Part shown: positions 32,064 through 39,441 of the stretch, one piece after another
Numbering within the stretch: position 1 is the first letter of the stretch
Layout of the letters: every line of letters begins with the position of its first letter
Origin: Niallia sp. XMNu-256
GTDB taxonomy: Bacteria; Bacillota; Bacilli; Bacillales; Cytobacillaceae
Direction: 5' to 3'
DNA: 64,000 bases
Assembly (NCBI RefSeq): GCF_036670015.1
Contig: NZ_CP137636.1
Coordinates: 350,501-414,500 of the forward strand
Position numbers and translations under genes: made by a program
Notes under the pieces: model-generated
Told to the model about the DNA's origin: nothing
Database searches by the model: none
Seen by the model: the letters and a program-made list of their open reading frames with translations, nothing else

Positions 32064-33392
32064 ATGAAGGTTAGAAGTTTTCTAGTCTTACCTCTAACAT
32101 TCTTTCTTGTCGCTTGTGCAACCCAGGAGTCGTCCGAACAAGCAAAAGAAGTGAGTGTAGAAGAGTTGACTGTACAGGACGAAGAAAATAAAGTAGGAAC
32201 AAAGGTTGATTTTCCTGAAGCACCATCCCAACCAGAACAAATTGTCGCTCAAAAGAAAGGAATCAAGACGGATGAGGCGATTTCTGTTATAGAGCGTGAT
32301 AAATACGACTCGCTCGCTTGGGAAGAAATTTTGAAAGATTTTCCCAAAAAGGAATCAGAACTATCTGATATATATAATGGACTTATACACTCATTTGGAA
32401 ACGATTATCAGGAAGCGTATAAAGCGCTTGTAAACTTTGAACCTGATTATGGTGAATATGATTTAGCAGGAGATCAAGAAACGTACAAAAATATTGCGAT
32501 CCATTTAGATTCAAGCGGAAGTATGGCGGCATATGTTTCAGGTGGGGTTAAGATGGATTTAGCTAAAGAGGCGATTAAAAACTATGCTTCTGGTTTACCA
32601 GAGGACAGCATGATTTCATTAAGGGTTTATGGCCACCAAGGAACGGGTAGTGATCAGGACAAAGCGTTATCATGCGGCAGCACAGAAGTTATGTATGCCG
32701 TGAATACTTACCAGGATGAAGACTTTTCAAATGCTTTAACACAATTTAAACCTAGTGGATGGACACCACTGGCTTCTACGATAAAATCTGCTTATGAAGA
32801 TTTAAAAGTAAAGTCATCTGATCAATCAGAAAACATCCTTTTTATTGTGAGTGACGGAATTGAAACCTGTGACGGAAATCCAGTTGAAGAAGCGCGCAAT
32901 CTAGCAAACTCAAATTTAAACGTTAAGGTGAATATTATCGGATTTAACGTAGATGATGAAGGACAAAAACAGTTAAAAGAGACAGCGACAGCTGGAAACG
33001 GAACGTATTACACAGTGAATTCAAACATTGATCTAAACAATACAATTTCTAATTTATTAGCAGAGGCTCAGTCAGGGATTCAAAAGAATTTTGAAAAAGG
33101 TAGATTAGGCTATCAGGCAAACATGCACAGTGTTAAGGTAGGCGAACAAATTCAAAACTTTAGCGGGGCCTTCAGAGATGCAATTGTTGAAGAAAACAAG
33201 CTCTTTTATGAAGCGATCTATCAACTTCAAGCGTTGGAGTATATCACACAAGCGGAAGGAGACGCCTTAGTAGCGATGATTGAAGACCGCAATGATGCGA
33301 TGCTGGAATTCAAAGACCAATTATATGATGAGGCCAATGAAAAGAATAAAGCAAAATTAAAAGAGATTCACGACCGCATAAGTGCAAGTTAA
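32064..33392 (+). CDS. VWA-domain lipoprotein
   Basis: A 442-residue exported protein. A lipobox ends the signal peptide (FFLVACA, Cys near 18). A von Willebrand A domain follows at about residues 143-335, with MIDAS motif DSSGS (HLDSSGSMAAYV), the conserved Thr in SGWTPLAS and Asp in VSDGIETCDG. The C-terminal 100 residues are helical. VWA domains bind ligands through a divalent metal; MoxR ATPases often work with VWA proteins, and a MoxR gene lies 4 kb downstream, though in a separate unit. Starts the envelope cluster. Confidence 0.88.
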   Translation: MKVRSFLVLPLTFFLVACATQESSEQAKEVSVEELTVQDEENKVGTKVDFPEAPSQPEQIVAQKKGIKTDEAISVIERDKYDSLAWEEILKDFPKKESELSDIYNGLIHSFGNDYQEAYKALVNFEPDYGEYDLAGDQETYKNIAIHLDSSGSMAAYVSGGVKMDLAKEAIKNYASGLPEDSMISLRVYGHQGTGSDQDKALSCGSTEVMYAVNTYQDEDFSNALTQFKPSGWTPLASTIKSAYEDLKVKSSDQSENILFIVSDGIETCDGNPVEEARNLANSNLNVKVNIIGFNVDDEGQKQLKETATAGNGTYYTVNSNIDLNNTISNLLAEAQSGIQKNFEKGRLGYQANMHSVKVGEQIQNFSGAFRDAIVEENKLFYEAIYQLQALEYITQAEGDALVAMIEDRNDAMLEFKDQLYDEANEKNKAKLKEIHDRISAS

Positions 33393-33399
33393 CAAAATT

Positions 33400-33448
33400 A
33401 CTCGGAGCGTTACTACTCACTCGGGGCGTCACAGTGACGCCCCGAGTG
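33400..33448. repeat. GC-rich perfect palindrome with adjacent half copy
   Basis: CACTCGGGGCGTCAC (33418-33432) and GTGACGCCCCGAGTG (33434-33448) are perfect 15-base arms with one base between. A degenerate copy of the left arm, ACTCGGAGCGTTAC, lies 20 bases upstream. It follows the VWA gene and could act as a terminator stem, although a T-run is absent. Confidence 0.7.
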
Positions 33449-33467
33449 TAAAAGAGGATTTAAATAT

Positions 33468-33759
33468 ATGAGCAAAAAATATTATTGGTATTGTCAGCGA
33501 ATTTCATCATTGCAGGTGTAGGGGGACTTTTAATATGGGTCTTCTTTATTGCTGATAGTCAAAATGGTGTCTTACCACTGGAGGGAAATGAGACAATAGC
33601 ATATACATTTTTGACATTATGTTTGTTAGGAATGATTTCTACAGCAATAAGCATCTCAGCTTCAAATGAAGAAAGTGCGAAAATAAGTAAAAAGCCATTC
33701 TTTCAGGCTTAGTCATTGCTGTATGTTTTTTCTTATGGAGACTCATGGTTGCCTTATGA
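33468..33759 (+). pseudogene. Small three-helix membrane protein, broken by two A-run frameshifts
   Basis: From ATG 33468 (GAGG upstream) the frame reads MSKK and stops soon. Adding one A to the A-run near 33473-33478 joins it to a hydrophobic frame (ILLVLSANFIIAGVGGLL ...), which runs to about 33695. Adding one A to the A-run near 33691-33696 joins it to a third frame (AILSGLVIAVCFFLWRLMVAL) ending at TGA 33757-33759. The restored protein would have about 97 residues and three membrane helices. Both defects are a missing A in a homopolymer, so assembly error is as likely as true decay. Function unknown. Confidence 0.65.
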
Positions 33760-33798
33760 TGTAAGGGGTGTTTTCAATTTTTTTAGAGGGTTATTTAT

Positions 33799-33844
33799 TA
33801 TTTCGGGGCGTCGGTGTAATGCCCCAATATTGGCGGGGTGTAAA
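33799..33844 (+). promoter_or_regulatory. Alternative-hairpin leader overlapping Shine-Dalgarno
   Basis: GGGGC (about 33801) can pair with GCCCC (about 33820), and the same CCCC can instead pair with the GGGG of the ribosome-binding site (33835-33838) of the transglutaminase lipoprotein. The core TCGGGGCGTC repeats the palindrome at 33418-33448. Confidence 0.35.
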
Positions 33845-35536
33845 ATGAATAGGATGGAAAAGAGAAAGTCGCTATTTTTTGTATTATTATTGTTCGGTTT
33901 TTTATTATTAACCGCTTGCGGGGATGATAAAGCAAGTTCTGAAAGGAAGGAAAAGGATCCATATGACCAACTTGCAGATGAAAAAAATGCTGAGTTAGAA
34001 CAAGTACCCATTGAAATGACATCTTATGGAGAAGAGATTGGGGCTACATTTAAAGCGCCGATATATCAAGAAGTTGCTGTCAATGGAAAAGTAACGGTAG
34101 AAGCCACAATTGAAGACTACTCCCAATTGAAAGAGGACTATGCTTGGATTAAGGTCGTTTCAGAGGAAGAAGGACCTGCTGGAAAAGACCATGAGTATTA
34201 CACGCCGATCAAGGATGGAAAGTTGAAGCAGGATATTCACTTTTTCAATGGTGAAGGGAAATATCAAATTTCTGTGCAGTTACCTAGCAAAGATCGTGAA
34301 AATTACTTTTACGACACAATCGAATTTATGGCCGTTAACGTAAATCCAGAAATGAAGCGGGATGTCAGTTATACTCCTTTTGGTAACGAGGCTGAGCTAG
34401 AATTACATACAGACTCTAGTTTTGTAGAGGCAGACGGTGTCTTTTCATTGAAAGGAAAAGCTAGCAAACTAGAAGATGACGAAACGATTATGTTAGCCTT
34501 AACAAAAGATTCAGAAACATGGAAGCATGTACTACCGATTAAAAATGGATCGTTTTCATATGATATTCCTCTTTTTTACGGTGAGGGACTACATGAGTTA
34601 GAAGTATTGGTTCCTAATAAAGAACGGAAAAACTATTATCAATTAGGGACATCGATCTTAATTGATAATCAATCAAAACAAATCATGGAGCCGATTGTTT
34701 TTTCAGAACTATATATGGAACGAGGAGTTACATTAGAGTATCCAACATTTGGTGGGGGAGAGGCAGACAATACGTATAGAATAAAAGGACACCTTGACCC
34801 GAAAGCAGAATTAGCGACTGAGACAACTCATATTTATGTATCTACAAAAAAGGGTGAAGATGAAGCGCTTGACGTGATCCCGGTGGAAAACTATCAGTTT
34901 GATGATTCTACTTATCTTCGATTTGGACCTGGCGAGTACGAGGTTATTGTTAGTGTTCCTGAAATTTATGAAGAAAATAGGGATTATTTTCGTTACTTTG
35001 GTGTTGCGCAATTTAATGTTGAATCCAAAACGGAAAAAGATGAACGAGATCTCCTCCCTTCTAGAGGTGTGCAATCGGATGATCCGAAAATAGTAGAATT
35101 GGCCAATAAACTTACAAGTGGGAAGGCTAATAATCGTGAGAAAGCAAAAGCGATCTATGATTATGTTGCGCAAAATGTGAGTTATGATGTGCAAAAATAT
35201 AAGAATGATGAATTCCGCTGGGATGATAGTGCATTAAAAACGCTAGAGTTAAAAACTGGGGTTTGTCAGGATTATGCCTTTTTGGCCATCGCCCTCTTAA
35301 GAGCAAGTGATATTGAGGCCCGATTTGTCGAGGGGAGAGCAGGTGGTGGAGTTTTTCCTGGGCGACATGCATGGGTCGAAGCAAATGTGGATGGCAGTTG
35401 GTTGACGATGGATCCAACTTGGGGTTCAGGATATTTACAAAACGACAAGTTTGTCGCTAAGTTTACCGAGGATTATTTTGATCCAAATATGGACGAATTT
35501 AATAGAACACATACACGTACAGGTGTCTCCTATTAA
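33845..35536 (+). CDS. Lipoprotein with C-terminal transglutaminase-like domain
   Basis: A 563-residue exported protein. Signal peptide and lipobox LLTACG put the mature N-terminus near Cys 23. Two or three beta-sandwich-like repeats (about 45-390; FNGEGKYQISVQLPSKDREN and YGEGLHELEVLVPNKERKN are evidently homologous) precede a transglutaminase/cysteine-protease-like domain at about 430-545 with Cys in TGVCQDYAFL, His in GRHAWVEA and Asp in LTMDPTWG, so the triad is complete. Likely acts on cell-wall or surface protein. ATG 33845 follows GGGG; upstream frame extensions lie in the broken membrane gene. Confidence 0.85.
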   Translation: MNRMEKRKSLFFVLLLFGFLLLTACGDDKASSERKEKDPYDQLADEKNAELEQVPIEMTSYGEEIGATFKAPIYQEVAVNGKVTVEATIEDYSQLKEDYAWIKVVSEEEGPAGKDHEYYTPIKDGKLKQDIHFFNGEGKYQISVQLPSKDRENYFYDTIEFMAVNVNPEMKRDVSYTPFGNEAELELHTDSSFVEADGVFSLKGKASKLEDDETIMLALTKDSETWKHVLPIKNGSFSYDIPLFYGEGLHELEVLVPNKERKNYYQLGTSILIDNQSKQIMEPIVFSELYMERGVTLEYPTFGGGEADNTYRIKGHLDPKAELATETTHIYVSTKKGEDEALDVIPVENYQFDDSTYLRFGPGEYEVIVSVPEIYEENRDYFRYFGVAQFNVESKTEKDERDLLPSRGVQSDDPKIVELANKLTSGKANNREKAKAIYDYVAQNVSYDVQKYKNDEFRWDDSALKTLELKTGVCQDYAFLAIALLRASDIEARFVEGRAGGGVFPGRHAWVEANVDGSWLTMDPTWGSGYLQNDKFVAKFTEDYFDPNMDEFNRTHTRTGVSY

Positions 35537-35659
35537 AAAATAAGAAGATATGAATAATAGAAATGTAGACTTAAAGCACTATTTAAATGGAAAAATGACG
35601 GAAATAATAAGCTCAACGTAATGAAAAAACTCGAAATTTTAAGAGTTTTGACTTTGTAT

Positions 35660-35676
35660 TGTAATAAAACTGTAAT
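35660..35676 (+). promoter_or_regulatory. WalR (YycF) box
   Basis: TGTAATAAAACTGTAAT fits the WalR direct-repeat consensus TGTWAH-N5-TGTWAH exactly. It lies 53 bases upstream of a secreted 3D-domain protein, the usual type of WalR target (yocH, ydjM, cwlO). Confidence 0.78.
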
Positions 35677-35728
35677 CTAAGACCCCTTTTTGTATGTTAT
35701 AAATATAACTATGGAAAGGGGTTGTCTT

Positions 35729-37057
35729 ATGCGTTCCTTAAAAAGGATATTTGCTGCCTCGGTTATTAGTATAATTTTACTTTCAACCTCGGTAGTAGCA
35801 AATGCAGAAACAAGTCAAGATCTACATAGCCAATTAGAGCAAAGTGAAACACAAATCAATGAGATGCAAGGTCAACAAAATGCACTCACAAATCAAATGA
35901 GCGAAGTGCAAGAAAATCTTCAATCAATTGAGACAGAAATTAGCGAAAACAACAAAAGCATAGATACCATTCAAAAAAACATCGAAGACACGAAACAACT
36001 AATAGAAGAGAAAAAAGAACAAATTGTTATTTTAGAAGATAAAGTACTTGCTAGAAAAGGAATCATGCAAGAAAGACTTGTTTCTATGCAGCATACAGAT
36101 CAAGTTAATATATTCTTAGAAGTGATTCTAAACTCAGAAAACTTAGCGGATCTTTTAGAACGTGCTAACGCCGCTTCTACGATTTTGAATGCTGATAAAG
36201 AGCTTCTAGTTCAACAACAGCAAGATTTACAGAAGATTGAAGAAGAAAAAGCTGAAATTGATAAGCAAGAACAACATTTAAATGAGCAATATACACAACT
36301 TGCAACAGAGCAAGCAAATTTAGAACAAAACTTACAAAAGAGACAACAAGAACTTGTAGCGATACAGGGGAAATATAAACAAGTCTCAAGTGAAATTTCA
36401 GCTGTGCAACAAGAAAAGTCTACAATTCAAACTAAGATTACAGAGGCTCAAGAGCGTTTGAAAAAAGAACAAGAGGCAGCAGCTGCTAGAGCAGCCCAAA
36501 TTGCACAGGCAACTACTGTAACAGCTGTAAGTACACCGCCAGTTCAAGAGAAAAAAGAAACTAAACCAGAAACTAACACTCAAAATAACCTGAATAGCCA
36601 AAATACTCAAAAGAAACAAAATAATCAAAAAGAGGTTCAAAAGAGCCAAAGCAAGCCAAGTAACCAAAGCAATCAAAATAATCAAAAGAGCCAAAGCAAG
36701 CCAAGTAACCAAAGCAATCAAAATAACCAAAAGAGTCAAAACAACCAAAGTAATCAAAAGAGCCAAAATCAAAAAGAGCTATATGTTACATCAACAGCTT
36801 ACAGCCATGAAGAATCGACTCTAGGCATTACTGCAACAGGTATTAATATTAAAAATAACCCGAACTTAAAATTGATTGCAGTTGATCCTTCAGTTATTCC
36901 ACTTGGTTCAAAGGTATGGGTAGAAGGATACGGAGAAGCAATTGCTGGAGATACAGGTGGAGCTATTAAAGGTCACAAGATTGATGTCTTAATGCCAAAT
37001 GGCAATGCTGCAAGACAATGGGGCCGAAAAACGGTCAAAATTGTTATCTTAAACTAG
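35729..37057 (+). CDS. Secreted coiled-coil protein with 3D (Asp-Asp-Asp) wall-lytic domain
   Basis: A 442-residue secreted protein. Signal peptide (residues 1-28, MRSLKRIFAASVISI), long coiled coil (about 30-245, PcsB/CwlO-like, rich in Gln and Glu), a Ser/Asn/Gln/Lys-rich linker (about 265-350) with 15-residue repeats QKSQSKPSNQSNQNN, and a C-terminal 3D domain (about 352-442; VTSTAYSHEES, AVDPSVIPLGSKV, AGDTGGAIKGHKIDV). 3D domains as in MltA and YocH are associated with peptidoglycan lytic activity. The WalR box upstream supports a role in wall turnover during growth. Start ATG 35729 with AAAGGGG upstream. Confidence 0.88.
   Translation: MRSLKRIFAASVISIILLSTSVVANAETSQDLHSQLEQSETQINEMQGQQNALTNQMSEVQENLQSIETEISENNKSIDTIQKNIEDTKQLIEEKKEQIVILEDKVLARKGIMQERLVSMQHTDQVNIFLEVILNSENLADLLERANAASTILNADKELLVQQQQDLQKIEEEKAEIDKQEQHLNEQYTQLATEQANLEQNLQKRQQELVAIQGKYKQVSSEISAVQQEKSTIQTKITEAQERLKKEQEAAAARAAQIAQATTVTAVSTPPVQEKKETKPETNTQNNLNSQNTQKKQNNQKEVQKSQSKPSNQSNQNNQKSQSKPSNQSNQNNQKSQNNQSNQKSQNQKELYVTSTAYSHEESTLGITATGINIKNNPNLKLIAVDPSVIPLGSKVWVEGYGEAIAGDTGGAIKGHKIDVLMPNGNAARQWGRKTVKIVILN
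36641..36760 (+). repeat. 45-bp in-frame tandem repeats
   Basis: Two nearly identical 45-base units (36641-36685, 36686-36730) and a degenerate third encode the QKSQSKPSNQSNQNN linker of the 3D-domain protein. The repeat length is a multiple of three, so copy changes keep the frame. Confidence 0.85.
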
Positions 37058-37082
37058 TTAAATTAGTAATCTTAGAAATATG

Positions 37083-37137
37083 AAAAAAGGTGCATGAACC
37101 CAGTGTATAAGGCATTAGGGGGAGGCACCTTTTTTTG
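37083..37137 (+). terminator. Terminator of 3D-domain gene
   Basis: AAAGGTGC pairs with GCACCTTT across a long loop, then a T-run. Confidence 0.7.
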
Positions 37138-37276
37138 CAATTATAGTAAAAAAACTTTAAGATAAGGATAGACAAAATTAACAGAATTTATAAAATAAAA
37201 TAATGGAAACTAATATTTAGAATATTACCTCCTCATATAAAAATGGGGTTACTCTAATAAAAGGAGGGGGTATATC

Positions 37277-38227
37277 ATGAGTGAAGGGATGAACCCAATT
37301 GTTGAGTACATTTTAACGAATATTGAAAAGGTCATGATTGGGAAAAGAAATGTAGCCGAACTAAGTATTGTTGCTTTATTAGCTGAAGGTCATGTACTCC
37401 TTGAGGATGTACCTGGTGTAGGAAAAACAATGATGGTACGAACATTAGCGAAGTCAGTAGGGGCGAACTTTAAAAGGATTCAATTTACACCAGATTTACT
37501 TCCTACAGACATTACGGGTGTTTCTATTTATAACCAGAAGGAAATGGAGTTTCAATTTATCCCAGGGCCTTTGATGGGAAATATTATTTTAGCCGATGAG
37601 ATTAACCGAACGTCCCCAAAAACTCAGTCAGCCCTGCTAGAAGCGATGGAGGAGGCTAGTGTTACGATTGACGGAGTTACGTATCATTTAGAAAAACCCT
37701 TTTTTGTCATGGCCACACAGAACCCTGTTGAATATGAGGGAACCTATCCACTTCCAGAAGCCCAACTAGACCGCTTCTTACTAAAAATGAAAATGGGATA
37801 CCCTGCCCTTGATGAGGAAGTTGAAGTGTTGAATCGAGTCGAAAGAGTAGCGCCCATTGAAGAAATACAACCTGTCATTTCATTAGAGGAATTACGAAAT
37901 CTACAAAGACAAGTGAAGAAAGTACATGTAGATGAAACGGTGAAACGATATATTGTCGAAATTTCCAATGAAACGAGAAACCATGAGAGTATCTATATGG
38001 GAGCAAGTCCTCGCGGGTCAATTTCCCTTATGAAAGCGGCACAAGCCCATGCCTATATGTATGGAAGAGACTTTGTGTTGCCTGATGATGTTCAAGTTTT
38101 AGTTCCGGCTGTTTTTGGACATCGTTTAATTCTAAAGGCGGAGGCTAGGTTTGCAGGAGTCACTTCAGAAGAACTACTCAATGACCTGCTAAAACTTGTC
38201 CCTGTTCCGGTGCAAAGGGTGGTTTAA
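37277..38227 (+). CDS. yeaC: MoxR-family AAA+ ATPase
   Basis: A 316-residue ATPase with Walker A GVGKT (EDVPGVGKTMMVRTLAKS), Walker B ILADEINR, sensor 1 ATQNPVE and arginine-finger region QLDRFLLKMK. MoxR proteins remodel or activate partner complexes, usually with VWA or DUF58 proteins. It is the first of three tightly packed genes (MoxR, DUF58, transglutaminase), the same trio as B. subtilis yeaC-yeaD-yebA upstream of guaA. Strong GGAGG Shine-Dalgarno. Confidence 0.92.
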   Translation: MSEGMNPIVEYILTNIEKVMIGKRNVAELSIVALLAEGHVLLEDVPGVGKTMMVRTLAKSVGANFKRIQFTPDLLPTDITGVSIYNQKEMEFQFIPGPLMGNIILADEINRTSPKTQSALLEAMEEASVTIDGVTYHLEKPFFVMATQNPVEYEGTYPLPEAQLDRFLLKMKMGYPALDEEVEVLNRVERVAPIEEIQPVISLEELRNLQRQVKKVHVDETVKRYIVEISNETRNHESIYMGASPRGSISLMKAAQAHAYMYGRDFVLPDDVQVLVPAVFGHRLILKAEARFAGVTSEELLNDLLKLVPVPVQRVV

Positions 38228-39439
38228 ATGAAGAACATCTTCCAGCTCGGAATAAAGCTTTGGAAGTCTTTTCGTCTGATTTTCCTCATCGCTATCGTAT
38301 TCTCGTATGCCATGTTTCAGGGAGGTTTTGTCAGCTGGTTTTTATTCTATAGTTTTCTTCCCTTTGCCTTATATGCCCTCTATCTAGTTTTTGTTCCGTT
38401 ACAAAGCTTTTCTGTCCAAAGACGTTTAAGTAAATGGGAATACTATGCCCATGATGATATAACCGTCACTATTCAAGTGAAACGAAACCACTCTTTTCCG
38501 CTACTATTTATTATTGTTGAAGATGTAGTAAGTCCATTAATGCAAGAAAAGGTAATAGACAATAAGAATAAAAGAATAATCTATCTAGGTTTTAAAAAAG
38601 AATGTTCCTACCAATATGAGATTCGTAATCTACCAAGAGGGGAGCATGTTTTTCCATCTGTCCGTATTATGACCGGTGATTTACTGGGAATGATCGAAAA
38701 AGAGAGTGTAATCAAAAGAAAGGAAACGATCCTTGTTTTCCCTTCTTATCAGGAGTTTGTCAATTTGCCTGCAAGTAGAATTCTTGAGCAAGGCAAGTTG
38801 TTAATGGGAGGTCATGCGCAACGGGAGACTACCACTATAGTAGGTATTCGTGAGTATCAACCAGGGGATCGATTTTCATGGATCAATTGGAAGGCTTCTG
38901 CTAAACGGGCTGGAATGGTTACAAAAGAATTTGAACATCGCACTTCAACTGACGTGGTGATCGTATTAGATAGTACGCCAACAGCTATATTCGAAAGGAT
39001 GGTCTCCTTTACCGCTTCGTTAGGACAAAATCTTTTGTATCAAGGAATACAAATTGGCTTTATAGCCGTCAATGAAGATCCTGTTTCAATGCCGATTCAG
39101 GGTGGCGAATCGAGTAGACAGCAATTATTCTATCATTTAGCTAAAATTCAACCGAACGTTTCAAAGGATTTTGATAGAGTCATAGGAGAGGAACAATTGT
39201 TAATGAGGAAGCGGGCAGCGTTTATGCTTGTAACAAGTCAATTATCGGAATCCCTTATTGAAGCGGCTAGGAATTGGTCAGTGCGAAGATGCCCAGTCAT
39301 TTTATTTGTGCTAGAAACGGAACAGGGATTTGCTTCTTCGTCCCAAGCATCGTTGAAATTAATGGCTAAGTCTTACGGGATTTTAGTGATTTTTATCCAT
39401 GAAGGCCAGTTTTCGGCTGGACTAATGGAGGTGAATTAA
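38228..39439 (+). CDS. yeaD: DUF58-domain membrane-linked protein
   Basis: A 403-residue protein with two N-terminal helices (about residues 14-60), a beta-rich middle and the DUF58 core (about 200-280: REYQPGDRFSWINWKASAK), followed by a VWA-like region (VVIVLDSTP). It starts directly at the stop of moxR, indicating coupling. Homologues form part of MoxR-dependent envelope systems; molecular function not known. Confidence 0.9.
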   Translation: MKNIFQLGIKLWKSFRLIFLIAIVFSYAMFQGGFVSWFLFYSFLPFALYALYLVFVPLQSFSVQRRLSKWEYYAHDDITVTIQVKRNHSFPLLFIIVEDVVSPLMQEKVIDNKNKRIIYLGFKKECSYQYEIRNLPRGEHVFPSVRIMTGDLLGMIEKESVIKRKETILVFPSYQEFVNLPASRILEQGKLLMGGHAQRETTTIVGIREYQPGDRFSWINWKASAKRAGMVTKEFEHRTSTDVVIVLDSTPTAIFERMVSFTASLGQNLLYQGIQIGFIAVNEDPVSMPIQGGESSRQQLFYHLAKIQPNVSKDFDRVIGEEQLLMRKRAAFMLVTSQLSESLIEAARNWSVRRCPVILFVLETEQGFASSSQASLKLMAKSYGILVIFIHEGQFSAGLMEVN

Positions 39440-39441
39440 GT

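Noticed and set aside
33716-33844. Longer N-terminus for the transglutaminase lipoprotein
   Set aside because: It would put about 43 residues before the signal peptide and lies in the broken membrane gene and leader hairpins.
36398-36772. Leucine-rich minus-strand frame opposite the Gln/Asn repeats
   Set aside because: Arises from the low-complexity repeats of the 3D-domain gene.
36590-36780. Possible CRISPR array from regular repeats
   Set aside because: Repeats are directly adjacent without unique spacers and are coding in frame.
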